Origin: Corynebacterium lemuris
GTDB taxonomy: Bacteria; Actinomycetota; Actinomycetes; Mycobacteriales; Mycobacteriaceae
Direction of reading: 5' to 3'
DNA: 64,000 nt
Assembly: GCF_024919295.1 (NCBI RefSeq)
Contig: NZ_JANWTC010000004.1
Location: 62,001 to 126,000 of the forward strand
Part shown: positions 1 to 7,814 of the stretch, piece by piece
How the letters are laid out: each line of letters starts with the position of its first letter
How positions within the stretch are numbered: position 1 is the stretch's first letter
Position numbers and translations under genes: made by a program
The notes under the pieces: model-generated
What the model saw: the letters and a program-made list of their open reading frames with translations, nothing else
Databases searched by the model: none
What the model was told of the DNA's origin: nothing

Positions 1-23
1 GTGTTTCGGGGCGCTGCGGGGGT

Positions 24-29
24 TAGGAT
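24..29 (+). promoter_or_regulatory. -10 hexamer, leaderless promoter of the CFA-synthase-like gene
   Basis: TAGGAT lies 8 nt before the GTG start at 38. No Shine-Dalgarno fits in the gap, so the transcript probably begins at the start codon. Confidence 0.55.
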
Positions 30-37
30 CGTCGGTT

Positions 38-1342
38 GTGAGGCATCCCCATCTGGCGGCCATCGACGCCGCGGCGTGGCCCGGTCTGGCTGACGTCCCG
101 ACCGGACGGCTCATCAGCATGCGCGCCCGCATGGCGGAGGCCGCCTTCGCCCGGGCCTGCGCGCAGGCCGGGCTGGACCCGGATCCGGCCGGGAAGGCTG
201 ACCTCGTCGTCGAATACGACACCCTCTTCCACCGCGTGGCGGTCTCGGGCTGGCTGGGACTCGCGGAGGGATACATGGCCGGGGAATGGCACTCGGAGCG
301 TCTCACGGATATTCTGGAGGCCTTCATCCGCGTCGGATACCGGCCCCGTCCGGGCAGACCCGGCAAGGTCCTGCCCGCCGGGCGCTACGGCGGGGGGGAG
401 CTGCCCACCGAACTGGTCCGTCTGAGCTCCGGTGACGGACTGAGCGCTTTCGCCGGGGTTTTCGCCTCCGGGGTGCCCACGACGGTGCGCACCGCTGTGT
501 CCAGCCACGTCCCGGGCCATTCCCGCGACCGCGGCCGGGCCACCTACTTCGTGGACAAGACGACGTTCTCCGCACCCGTGGATGTGGACCGGGGCGATCT
601 CGGTGATGCGCAGGAACGCACCGTCATGCGGCTTCTCGACGCCGCGCGGGTCACCGGCGGCACCCATCTCCTGGAATACCCGGGTTCCGGCGGCGCGGTG
701 GCGATTGCTGCGGCGCACCGGCGGGCGACCGTCGATACGCTCACCGCAGACCCGGAGCATGCCCGGGCGGTCGGGGAGCAGCTCATGCTCGCGGGTGTCG
801 ACGCCTCGGTGCACACCGCCATCATTGAGCGTCCGGTGCCCGGTCCGCGGGACTGGCGGGGCAGCTACGACGCGATCGTGTCGGTGGAGCGCCTCGAGGT
901 CCTCGATGAACATGACCGGGTGCCTTATATCCGGGCCCTGGACCGGTTGCTGACCATCGGCGGTTTCATCGCGATGCAGTCGGCGGTGGCCACCGAGACC
1001 ATGACCCCCACCGCCAGGGCCGCCCTCGACCCGCTGCGGGCCTATGTCTGGCCGGGGCTGGACTACCCGACGATCACGGACATCCATAAGCTGGTCGACC
1101 GCGAATCGGGCCTGCGCATCACCGGGGAGACGCACCTGGGCAGCCACCAGCAGCGTTCCCTGGCGATGCAGCGCTCGCTGTTCGACGGACAGATGCGTGA
1201 GGCCGCCGCCGCCGGCTTCGACATCGCGTTCCGACGCCTGTGGGCCTACCAGTTCGCCCTCCGCGAGGCCCTGTACCGCCTGGGCATGCTCGACACCGTC
1301 CAGTTCACGCTCACCCACCGCGACCGGAGGGGACGTCGATGA
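38..1342 (+). CDS. Cyclopropane-fatty-acyl-phospholipid synthase-like methyltransferase
   Basis: This 434-residue protein resembles the CFA synthase / mycolic-acid methyltransferase family, which adds a one-carbon group from S-adenosylmethionine to lipid acyl chains at the membrane. The family hallmark GWLGLAEGYMAGEW is at residues 71-84, and the overall length and domain order fit. The SAM-binding loop is unusual: where active members have an E-x-G-C-G-W-G type loop, this protein reads LLEYPGSGGA (residues 211-220), and the following acidic/helix segments are also divergent. It may therefore be weakly active, changed in substrate, or non-catalytic. The start is GTG with a leaderless -10 box. 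It overlaps the next gene by 4 nt (ATGA), so the two are translationally coupled. Confidence 0.75.
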   Translation: MRHPHLAAIDAAAWPGLADVPTGRLISMRARMAEAAFARACAQAGLDPDPAGKADLVVEYDTLFHRVAVSGWLGLAEGYMAGEWHSERLTDILEAFIRVGYRPRPGRPGKVLPAGRYGGGELPTELVRLSSGDGLSAFAGVFASGVPTTVRTAVSSHVPGHSRDRGRATYFVDKTTFSAPVDVDRGDLGDAQERTVMRLLDAARVTGGTHLLEYPGSGGAVAIAAAHRRATVDTLTADPEHARAVGEQLMLAGVDASVHTAIIERPVPGPRDWRGSYDAIVSVERLEVLDEHDRVPYIRALDRLLTIGGFIAMQSAVATETMTPTARAALDPLRAYVWPGLDYPTITDIHKLVDRESGLRITGETHLGSHQQRSLAMQRSLFDGQMREAAAAGFDIAFRRLWAYQFALREALYRLGMLDTVQFTLTHRDRRGRR

Positions 1343-1815
1343 CTGTCCGACCTTCCGGCCATGCCGTCCGCATCGGCGACACCGTCCGCGTGGATGTGGT
1401 CCGCGTTTTCCCGCACGATCAGGCCACGGTCTTTTCCTTCCTCACCGAATCAGCACGTCTGGGGCGCTGGTACGGCACCTGGGCCGGGGACCCGGCCACC
1501 GGTACCGTGCTCCTGAACTTCGTGGAGAACCCCGCTGAACCGGCCGAGGTCCGCATCCTGACCTGCGAGCGACCCGACCGCCTTGCCGTGGGTCTGCCCA
1601 TGGGCTGGGAGGTTGACCTCAGCCTCGCGCCGACCCCCGGTGGCACGCACCTCGTGCTCACCCAGCTTCTCGACGCCGCCACCCCGCCCGGCGACATCGG
1701 CGCCGGCTGGGAGTACTACCTCGACCGCCTGGGCCGGGTGTTGGCCGGGGAGGACGCGGACAGTGTCGACTGGGCCGACTACCATCCGGGCCTGGTGGCG
1801 CACTACACGCCCTGA
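1339..1815 (+). CDS. SRPBCC-fold protein (AHSA1/polyketide cyclase-like)
   Basis: The product has 158 residues. The ATG at 1339 overlaps the stop of the upstream methyltransferase-like gene and is preceded by a GGAGGGG ribosome-binding site, so the longer open frame starting at 1240 is not used. The pattern of an N-terminal V-x-V-x-R-V-F beta strand, a central W-Y-G-T-W segment and a late GWEYYLDRLGRVL helix is typical of the START/SRPBCC fold, which binds hydrophobic ligands in a deep cavity. No catalytic residue can be assigned. Coupling to a lipid methyltransferase homologue suggests a shared lipid or small-molecule substrate, but that is inference from context only. Confidence 0.75.
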   Translation: MTVRPSGHAVRIGDTVRVDVVRVFPHDQATVFSFLTESARLGRWYGTWAGDPATGTVLLNFVENPAEPAEVRILTCERPDRLAVGLPMGWEVDLSLAPTPGGTHLVLTQLLDAATPPGDIGAGWEYYLDRLGRVLAGEDADSVDWADYHPGLVAHYTP

Positions 1816-1818
1816 CCG

Positions 1819-2250
1819 CTACTGCGCGGCGATGTTGAACATCCAGATCGTGCCGAAACGGTCGGTGATCTGGCCGAAGGTCGCTCCCCACGGGGCCTGC
1901 TCCAGCGGCAGGGTGATGGTGCCGCCCTCTGCGAGCTGCTCCCAGTGCTCCCGGATCTGCTCCGCCTGAGCGGGGCCACCGGTGATCGACAGGGGAGTGT
2001 CATCGCCCTTCTGCGGCAGCTGCCCGCCCGGGGCATCCGCAGCGAAGAGGACATTACGGTCGTTGATGAGCAGCTCGGAGTGCATGACCTTGTCTCCCAG
2101 GTCACCGAGTTCCTCGTCGGTGTGGACGGAAGAGTAGGACATGATCTGCAGCTCGCCACCGAAGATCCGCTGGTAGGTCTCCATGGCCTCCCGGGCGGTA
2201 CCCGGGAAACGCCGGTAGGGGGTGATGTCTGCCTGCGTGTGGGTCGTCAT
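1819..2250 (-). CDS. VOC family protein (PhnB/glyoxalase-like)
   Basis: This 143-residue protein belongs to the vicinal oxygen chelate superfamily, PhnB-like branch. The first motif, TPYRRFPGTAREAMETYQRIFGG, is diagnostic of the family: F-x-G-x-A-x-E-A-x-x-F/Y-Y-x-x-x-F-G-G. The C-terminal FGQITDRFGTIWMFNIA matches the usual D-x-F-G-x-x-W closing motif. Members usually dimerise and many have no known substrate. The start at 2250 is chosen because a TANNNT box sits 7 nt upstream; the longer open frame to 2385 lacks any initiation signal. It is convergent with the SRPBCC gene, only 3 nt apart, and divergent from the flavoprotein that follows. Confidence 0.85.
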   Translation of the reverse strand: MTTHTQADITPYRRFPGTAREAMETYQRIFGGELQIMSYSSVHTDEELGDLGDKVMHSELLINDRNVLFAADAPGGQLPQKGDDTPLSITGGPAQAEQIREHWEQLAEGGTITLPLEQAPWGATFGQITDRFGTIWMFNIAAQ

Positions 2251-2257
2251 GGCCCCG

Positions 2258-2263
2258 ACGGTA
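2258..2263 (-). promoter_or_regulatory. -10 hexamer, leaderless promoter of the VOC gene
   Basis: TACCGT on the minus strand, 7 nt before the ATG at 2250. Confidence 0.5.
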
Positions 2264-2357
2264 CGCCTTCCGAAGCGCTCCTGTGGGGTGGGACACAGGA
2301 CTAGTGTGGGATATAGCACATAAACCCATCCGATTCCCTGAGGACGGTGCAGGCAGC

Positions 2358-3593
2358 ATGTCAAACCCCAACGAAGTGAAATCAACTCTGGAACCCGCCT
2401 ATGACCACGTGATCGTCGGCGGGGGCGTGGCCGCTGACAAAGCGGCCCGGGCGATCCGGGAGGTGGCCCCGGACACCTCCGTGCTGATCATCTCCGATAT
2501 CAGCGATGGCCCGCTCTACCGGCCCGGTCTGTCCAAGGACCTGTGGCTCAAACCCAATGCGGAGCTGGACAGCATCGACCTGGCCACCAAGGAGAACACC
2601 GGCGCCGAACTCCTGCTGGGCACCCGGGTGACCGCCATCGACCCGGAGGGGCACACCGTGACCACCGCCGATGGGCAGCAGGTCGGCTACGGGAAGCTGC
2701 TACTGGCCACCGGCGCCTCCGCCCGGCACATCGGCACCCCGGACGATGAGCGCATCGTCTACTACCGCAACGCCGATGACTACCGCCACCTGCGCTCCAT
2801 GGTCTCCGAGGGCACCCGCGTCGCCATCGTCGGCGGCGGCTACATCGCCTCCGAGATGGCCGCCGGGCTGGCAGCCGTGGGCGCCGACGTCAGCGTCCAC
2901 TTCCCGGGCAAACGCATCCTGGAGCAGATGTTCCCCGACTCGATCACCGGGCATCTGTCCAAGCTCTACGAATCAAAAGGGGTCAGCCTCAACGGCGACT
3001 TCTTCCTCGACTCGCTGTCCGCCGGGGAAAAGCTCGTGCTGAAGTCCAGGTCCGGCGACGAGGTGGTCGCGGATGTCGTCGTCCTCGGCCTGGGCGCGGC
3101 CCCCAACACCCAGCTCGCCGAGGAAGCCGGCCTGACCCTCGAGATGGGCGGCGTGCTCGTCGACGAGACCCTGGCCACCAGTGCCCCCGACATCTACGCC
3201 GCCGGCGACATCGCCACCTACGATGACCCCATCCTCGGCCGTCGCCGCGTCGAGCATATGGCCATGGCGGAGCGCTCCGGCGATGCGGCCGGGCGCACCA
3301 TGGCCGGAGAACGCACCGAATACCGCTACACCCCGCTGTTCTGGTCCGACCTCTTCGATGACGGCTACGAGGCCGTGGGGGAGACCCGCACCAACCACCG
3401 CGTCGAGGAGCACTGGAACGACGAGCACACCGCTGCCGTCCTCTACTACCTCGACGACAACGATGTCGTACGCGGCGTCCTGTTGTGGAACACCTGGGAT
3501 AGCGTGCCCAGGGCCCGCGAAGTCATGGCCGCTTCCAAGGAGGGCAAGCTGGCCGCCTCCGAGTTGGCCGGGCAGATCACCCCGGGAGGCTGA
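2358..3593 (+). CDS. FAD-dependent NAD(P)H oxidoreductase, AIF/ferredoxin-reductase-like
   Basis: The product has 411 residues and is a two-dinucleotide-domain flavoprotein. The FAD-binding GGGVAA is at residues 21-26, the ATGASA segment at 117-122, the NAD(P)-binding GGGYIASE at 159-166 and the second FAD motif AAGDIA at 281-286. There is no redox-active C-x4-C pair, so it is not a disulfide reductase; the layout fits the ferredoxin/rubredoxin reductase or apoptosis-inducing-factor branch, with a C-terminal dimerisation-type domain. The electron acceptor is unknown because no ferredoxin or P450 gene lies beside it. The ATG at 2358 is the start that immediately precedes the first conserved strand; the ribosome-binding site (GAGGA) is rather far away. 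Confidence 0.85.
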   Translation: MSNPNEVKSTLEPAYDHVIVGGGVAADKAARAIREVAPDTSVLIISDISDGPLYRPGLSKDLWLKPNAELDSIDLATKENTGAELLLGTRVTAIDPEGHTVTTADGQQVGYGKLLLATGASARHIGTPDDERIVYYRNADDYRHLRSMVSEGTRVAIVGGGYIASEMAAGLAAVGADVSVHFPGKRILEQMFPDSITGHLSKLYESKGVSLNGDFFLDSLSAGEKLVLKSRSGDEVVADVVVLGLGAAPNTQLAEEAGLTLEMGGVLVDETLATSAPDIYAAGDIATYDDPILGRRRVEHMAMAERSGDAAGRTMAGERTEYRYTPLFWSDLFDDGYEAVGETRTNHRVEEHWNDEHTAAVLYYLDDNDVVRGVLLWNTWDSVPRAREVMAASKEGKLAASELAGQITPGG

Positions 3594-3605
3594 CGGCCCA
3601 GGACG

Positions 3606-4196
3606 ATGGCTGACGCGCACGCACTGCTGTGGTGGCTGCCGGTCGGCGCGGGCGGCCATGTGGTCGTCCACACCAGCCGCTGGTGGGAACTATGGAACGC
3701 GGTCAGGGCACGGCGGGCACCTGAGCCGCTGTTCCACGCCGTGCTCGAGGTATTCACCGGGCAACACCGTCATGTCATCGAGATGGGGCCCGCCTGGGGG
3801 CAGCGCGGTCCCGTCCGGCAGGTAGTGGCCACCGGACCCGTCGGTGCCCAGGCGTTGGGCCGCTGGGTGATGTTCCGTTATGAGGTCCGGTGTTGGGCCG
3901 AGGGGGACATCCCGGACCGGGAGTTCGCCGTCGGGCCGCCGCGCCGGATCTCCCTCACCGTCCGAGAAGCCGCGGATTTGGTGGCACGCACCGCGGAGGT
4001 GCCCACCCACGTCTGGGGACAAGACATCTTCGGGGTCGGGGACATGTGGAACTCCAACTCCCTGATCTCCTGGCTGCTGCAGTCCAGTGGTATTGACGCC
4101 CGGGCGCTGGCCCCTCCCGCGCCGGGCCGTGCACCCGGCTGGAGGTCAGGGATTCTCGCCGCCATGGAGACGGAAAGGGGAGTGCGCTACCTCTGA
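3606..4196 (+). CDS. Conserved hypothetical protein
   Basis: The product has 196 residues and starts 12 nt after the flavoprotein gene, so the two probably form an operon. I do not recognise a named family. Visible features are an N-terminal WLPVGAGGHVVVH, a central HRHVIEMGPAWG and a late HVWGQDIFGVGDMWNSNSLISWLL. An N-x-N-S-L/V-x-x-W motif after His-containing strands is reminiscent of permuted papain-like (NlpC/LRAT-type) folds, but no catalytic Cys is seen, so this is only a hint. There is no signal peptide or membrane helix, and a cytosolic location is likely. Confidence 0.6.
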   Translation: MADAHALLWWLPVGAGGHVVVHTSRWWELWNAVRARRAPEPLFHAVLEVFTGQHRHVIEMGPAWGQRGPVRQVVATGPVGAQALGRWVMFRYEVRCWAEGDIPDREFAVGPPRRISLTVREAADLVARTAEVPTHVWGQDIFGVGDMWNSNSLISWLLQSSGIDARALAPPAPGRAPGWRSGILAAMETERGVRYL

Positions 4197-4260
4197 AAAT
4201 CTCATACTGTGAGATTTTCCAGGCCGAGGTCGTGGTCTCCGCCCGGGGATCGGGGAGACC
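4196..4260. repeat. Two inverted repeats downstream of the hypothetical gene
   Basis: AAAATCTCA (4196-4204) pairs perfectly with TGAGATTTT (4210-4218) around a 5-nt loop, starting inside the stop codon of the upstream gene. A second stem pairs GGTCTCC (4234-4240) with GGAGACC (4254-4260). The first hairpin ends in a T run contributed by its own stem and may act as the plus-strand terminator. The rest of the gap to 4380 shows no gene. Confidence 0.5.
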
Positions 4261-4380
4261 AGTGTCCACCAGGTGGGAAAACGGCGGAAAGGGAGGGATC
4301 GGCAATTCTCCCGTTCTGTCGGGGGTGCAAGTCTCCGGGAACGACCCTCCGTCGCTCTTTTCCTGCACGGTCAGCCACCG

Positions 4381-4420
4381 AAAAAGGAGCCCACCCGCCA
4401 GCTTCGCGCTGACGAGTGGG
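4381..4420 (-). terminator. Rho-independent terminator of the flotillin gene
   Basis: On the minus strand a 13-bp stem (4408-4420 with 4390-4402) contains two G-U pairs and is followed by CTCCTTTTT. On the plus strand the same two positions would be C-A mismatches, so the hairpin is specific for minus-strand RNA. Confidence 0.8.
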
Positions 4421-4443
4421 TGAGATCGGGGGAGAGGCTGTGA

Positions 4444-5859
4444 TCAGCTCTCGGTGCTGATCTCCTGGGCGGGGCGGTGGTTGATGCCCTCGGGGTCCAG
4501 GGCCTTGCTGAGCGCGGCACCCTGGGCAGTGCCCGCGGCCTCGCCTACGGCGCGGCCCTGGATCAGTTCGGCGAGGTTGATGCCGGTGGTCTGATGGACG
4601 GTCTGGAAGACCGCCTGCATGCCCGCGGCCTGCTCACCGGCGAAGCGGGAGCCGACGGTGCCCTCGGTGCCTTCGCCGCCGGCGATGACGGTCATGGAGC
4701 CGACGTTGCGGTAGCCTTCCGCGAAGGTGCTCATCAGGTCGGGGAGGACCTCCAGGGCACGCTGCGCCAGCAGCGCCTCCTGGTTCTCCTTCAGGGCCTC
4801 GGCCTCAGCCTTGAGGGCGTCCGCCTTGGCCTGGCCGGCCAGACGGATGGCGTTGGCCTCCGCCTCGGCACGGACCTCAACAGCCTGGGCGTCAGCCTTG
4901 GCGATCTCGGCACGGGCCTGCGCCTGGCGGGTCTGCTCGAAAGCCATGGCCTCCGTCTCCTGCTCGCGGCGGTAACGCTCGGCATCGGCCACGCGTTTGA
5001 CGTCCGCGTCCAGCTGGGCCTGCCGGTTCTCCGCCTGCTGCAGGAGGACCTGCTGGCGGGCCTTCTCGCCGGCGAGCGCCTCGGCCTGTTCGGCTTCCGC
5101 GCGGGCCCGACCCACCTCGCTGGTGGCGTTGGCGGTGTTAGTGTCCAGTGCGGTCTGCTCGACGAGGTTGGCCTCCTCGTTGGTGATGCGCTCCTTGGCG
5201 ATGGCACGCTCGGCGTTGGTCTGGGAGATCTCGGCAGCCTGGCGCTTGGCCTCGATCTCCGGGGCACCGAGGGACTGGATGTAGCCGACGCCGTCGGTGA
5301 TGCCGCGGATCTGGAAGGAATCGAGGATCAGGCCCTGCTGTTCCAGTTCGGGGGTGATGGAGCTGGCGATCTCCTCGGAGAAGGCCTTGCGCTCGCGCAT
5401 CAGGCTGACCACCGACTGTTGGGCGATGACACCGCGCAGGGAGCCTTCCAGCTGGTCCTGGGTGAAGTTCTCGATGGCCTTGTCCTGGGAGGCGAAACGC
5501 TCGGCCGCCCGGCGGACGTAGTCGGGGTCGGAGCCGATCTTGACCAGGGCAACAGCCTCGACTGCGAGTGTGACGTTGTCCGCACTCTGGGCCTCGGACT
5601 TCATGTTGACCTGACGGGAGCGCAGGGAGATGACCTCATGGCGCTGGTTGATGGGGTTGACCAGGGCCTTGCCGTTGACGACGACGGTGGTGGCGTGCGT
5701 GGTGCCGTCCTCATCCTTCTGGCTCTTGCCGGAGATGATGAGGGCCTCATCGGCCCGGGCGACCTTGATCCAGGCCCGTGCGGACAGCAGGAAGAAGAGA
5801 CCGCCGACGCCGAGTATGACGAGGACGGCAACAGCGATCAACGTGAAAATAGCACCCAT
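4444..5859 (-). CDS. Flotillin family protein (SPFH domain)
   Basis: The 471-residue protein has one N-terminal membrane helix (about residues 2-25). An SPFH/Band-7 domain runs to about residue 190, including the ALVNPINQRHEVISLR and SADNVTLAVEAVALVKIG segments. A long Ala/Glu/Gln-rich coiled coil reaches about residue 405, and the tail matches flotillins (EALLAQRALEVLPDLMSTFAEGYRNVGSMTVI). Flotillins oligomerise on the inner face of the membrane and organise ordered microdomains. The ATG at 5859 is preferred: AGAGGA lies 11 nt upstream, inside the short extension that a TTG start at 5880 would add. It is monocistronic with its own terminator. Usual partners are NfeD-like proteins, but none is adjacent; the window's NfeD gene pairs with another SPFH protein near 48 kb. 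Confidence 0.9.
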   Translation of the reverse strand: MGAIFTLIAVAVLVILGVGGLFFLLSARAWIKVARADEALIISGKSQKDEDGTTHATTVVVNGKALVNPINQRHEVISLRSRQVNMKSEAQSADNVTLAVEAVALVKIGSDPDYVRRAAERFASQDKAIENFTQDQLEGSLRGVIAQQSVVSLMRERKAFSEEIASSITPELEQQGLILDSFQIRGITDGVGYIQSLGAPEIEAKRQAAEISQTNAERAIAKERITNEEANLVEQTALDTNTANATSEVGRARAEAEQAEALAGEKARQQVLLQQAENRQAQLDADVKRVADAERYRREQETEAMAFEQTRQAQARAEIAKADAQAVEVRAEAEANAIRLAGQAKADALKAEAEALKENQEALLAQRALEVLPDLMSTFAEGYRNVGSMTVIAGGEGTEGTVGSRFAGEQAAGMQAVFQTVHQTTGINLAELIQGRAVGEAAGTAQGAALSKALDPEGINHRPAQEISTES

Positions 5860-6101
5860 AAAATAAGGAGTTCCTCTCAAATAGAAGACGTGAGTTCTCA
5901 GAATCGGGAACCCTCCCGGACTGAGGCAGACCTGTTCAGCTCACCATATCTGTCGGTTTCGCGCTGGATCTGGACGGTTCTCCTGCCCCTATAGGGCGGG
6001 TATTGGGGATAGGAGACCTGATTCTATATATGTCCCGGCACTGAAAATATACTGAGAACTGGGCCGATGCCGAAGATCCGGCTTTCCGCGACGGGGGAGC
6101 G

Positions 6102-6107
6102 TACCCT
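6102..6107 (+). promoter_or_regulatory. -10 hexamer, leaderless promoter of the NTF2-like gene
   Basis: TACCCT, 7 nt before the ATG at 6115. Confidence 0.5.
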
Positions 6108-6114
6108 AAGTGAT

Positions 6115-6489
6115 ATGGGTCACCATGATCAGGTTCCTTCATTCATCCATGATTTTTTCGTCCAGTATGCGGACGCGCTTCTGGATCGCAACGCCGACGC
6201 CCTCGCCGAACTGTACTCAGTTCCGGCGCTGATCCTTTTTCCGGGCAACCACATCGCCGTGAATTCTCGGGGCCAGACCCGCGAGTTCTTCGCGTCCGCC
6301 TGGGGCCAGTACGAGGGCATCGAATCCCTGAGCAACGACATCGAGATCGTCGGCGAGGCGCCGGCGACGCTCTGGGCGGATGTCGCATGGAGCTGGCAGG
6401 GCGAGGTCCGAGAGCGGTTCATTTACCAGCTGGCGCAGGATGCTGACCGGGAGTGGAGCATCGCCGTGCTGACGCCGTTGACGGTGTGA
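6115..6489 (+). CDS. NTF2-like / SnoaL-type protein
   Basis: The product has 124 residues. It opens with a long helix (FIHDFFVQYADALLDRNADALAELY), followed by strands around PALILFPGN, a helix and an antiparallel end (WADVAWSWQGEVRERFIYQLAQD). That is the cone-shaped NTF2/DUF4440 fold. Such proteins act as small isomerases, ligand binders or immunity-like factors; no active-site residue is evident and the role is unknown. The start at 6115 is chosen over the frame's first codon at 6067 because the -10 box TACCCT lies 7 nt before it. The 255-bp gap upstream, back to the flotillin gene, shows no further gene. Confidence 0.7.
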   Translation: MGHHDQVPSFIHDFFVQYADALLDRNADALAELYSVPALILFPGNHIAVNSRGQTREFFASAWGQYEGIESLSNDIEIVGEAPATLWADVAWSWQGEVRERFIYQLAQDADREWSIAVLTPLTV

Positions 6490-6537
6490 GCGGGTCCGGA
6501 CGGCCGCACGGGGAGCGGCCCATCCAGATAAAATGAC

Positions 6538-6551
6538 ATAATGTACATTAT
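6538..6551. promoter_or_regulatory. 14-bp perfect palindrome, possible operator
   Basis: ATAATGTACATTAT is a perfect AT-rich palindrome in a GC-rich gap, 48 nt after the NTF2-like gene. It resembles a dimeric regulator site, but no gene start lies just downstream, so its target is unclear. The stretch from 6552 to 6848 is GC-rich and shows no convincing coding frame on either strand. Confidence 0.4.
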
Positions 6552-6848
6552 CGGACAATTGCCGATATGGGCCTGAGCGGGTCTCCGCCACCTGCCCGTG
6601 CCTCACGGCGCACTCCGTCCCATGCGTCCGCCCGCTTGCCGACGTCCCGTGCATCCCTGACGCCCGGCACTCTCGCCGGCACGCGAACGTGTCGCCACGC
6701 GCCGCTGACTGTCGGCCGACGCTTTGTGTCGCCGCAGCGTCCGGGCACCCAGGCTCCGCCCAGCCATGATGGGTCCCGATCCAGCGTCCCGTACCTGGGA
6801 CGCTGCGCTCAGGCCCTCGCCATGGATCCGCGGGCGTCGATAAGCATG

Positions 6849-6890
6849 AAAAAGGCCCGGAGGCCGCTTCTTCCCTGCGGCCTCCCGGCC
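6849..6890 (-). terminator. Rho-independent terminator of the YceI operon
   Basis: The minus-strand stem pairs 6877-6890 with 6854-6867 (14 bp, one mismatch) and is followed by TTTTT. It closes the transcript carrying the zinc-ribbon, YceI and small membrane genes. Confidence 0.85.
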
Positions 6891-6932
6891 GTCCCAATTA
6901 CGTAACTGTGACGTTAATGGGGCCCATTCTGT

Positions 6933-7106
6933 CTACTCGTTGCCACGCTGCCGGTACGCGTACCAGAGCTGTCCGGCTGAAACCAGGACAATCACCCCGG
7001 CGATAATTCCGACGAGCCAGTGACCCTGGACCATGACAAAAATACCGAAGGCCAGGATGACGATCAGGCGCAGCCAGATCATCGGGATCATCTGGGACGG
7101 TGACAT
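6933..7106 (-). CDS. Small membrane protein, 57 residues
   Basis: A short frame begins with ATG at 7106 and overlaps the YceI stop by one base (TGATG), so it is probably translated by re-initiation. The sequence begins MSPSQMIPMIWLRLIVILAF and contains two hydrophobic stretches (about residues 10-27 and 31-46) separated by QGHW, ending in YAYRQRGNE. This suggests a two-helix hairpin with a charged C-terminus. No family is recognised. The frame sits between YceI and a strong terminator, which supports it as the last gene of the operon. Confidence 0.65.
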   Translation of the reverse strand: MSPSQMIPMIWLRLIVILAFGIFVMVQGHWLVGIIAGVIVLVSAGQLWYAYRQRGNE

Positions 7107-7807
7107 CAGTTCTTCTCCAGAGAGACGCGGATGTTCAGCTCGCCGGTGTCGTCGATCTTCGCGGCGACGAAGTCCGGCGACTCGACGCCGTACTCGTTGC
7201 GGTCGATGAGGACGTCACCGGAGACGATGAGGCGGTCGGCGTCGCGAAGCACGTCGAATTCATGGCTGAGCGGGCGCACCTCTCCCCTGATCTCCATCTC
7301 GCCGCTCAGCGTCACCCTGCCCGGGGTGCCGTTGCCCGGCAGCTGGGAGACGTCGGCAGGTTCCGTGATGCGGAAGGTCGCCGTCGGGAACTGGTTGGTG
7401 TGGAGGATCTTGTTGCGGACGTTGATGTCACGCCGCTCGTTGTCCGTGCTCACCTGGGTCATGTCGACGATGATCTCACCGGCCTGCAGGGTGCCCGCCT
7501 CGATGGTGGCGTAACCCTCGACGGCCTGCGTCGAACCGGAGGTCTGGCGGCGATCGGAGGGCAGGATCTCGAAGAAGGTGAAACCCACGGAGGTGGAGTT
7601 CGCACCGGTGCCGTGGGTGACCTGCCACTCCCCGTCAACCTCGGTCGTGGCGGGCTGTGCGCTCTGCGCGGAGAGCCCCTCCGTACGCACCCCCGGCCCC
7701 ATGATGATGTTGTACAGCATGGGAACAACCGCCACCAGGGCAAGTGCCACAATCAGTACGACGAAGATCGCGACGATGATCTTGTTGGCGGATTTCTGCT
7801 GGGCCAT
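7106..7807 (-). CDS. YceI family lipid-binding protein, membrane-anchored
   Basis: The product has 233 residues. An N-terminal helix (about residues 10-35) anchors or exports it. A YceI lipocalin-like barrel begins near residue 55 (GEWQVTHGTG) and ends DFVAAKIDDTGELNIRVSLEKN. Family landmarks are NVRNKILHTNQFPTATFRIT and the late SGDVLIDRNEYGV. YceI proteins bind long polyisoprenoids such as polyprenyl quinones in an extracytoplasmic barrel. The gene is second in a three-gene minus-strand operon, 7 nt after the zinc-ribbon protein and overlapping the small membrane protein. A role in quinone or polyprenol handling is inference from the family. Confidence 0.9.
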   Translation of the reverse strand: MAQQKSANKIIVAIFVVLIVALALVAVVPMLYNIIMGPGVRTEGLSAQSAQPATTEVDGEWQVTHGTGANSTSVGFTFFEILPSDRRQTSGSTQAVEGYATIEAGTLQAGEIIVDMTQVSTDNERRDINVRNKILHTNQFPTATFRITEPADVSQLPGNGTPGRVTLSGEMEIRGEVRPLSHEFDVLRDADRLIVSGDVLIDRNEYGVESPDFVAAKIDDTGELNIRVSLEKN

Positions 7808-7814
7808 CCCGTAG

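Noticed and set aside
4477..5994. 505-codon open frame on the plus strand opposite the flotillin gene
   Set aside because: Gly/Leu/Asp-rich shadow of the coiled-coil coding sequence; no ribosome-binding site or family.
6567..6905. 112-codon plus-strand frame after the palindrome
   Set aside because: Arg/Pro/Ser-rich translation with no start signal; its 3-prime part runs through the minus-strand terminator hairpin.
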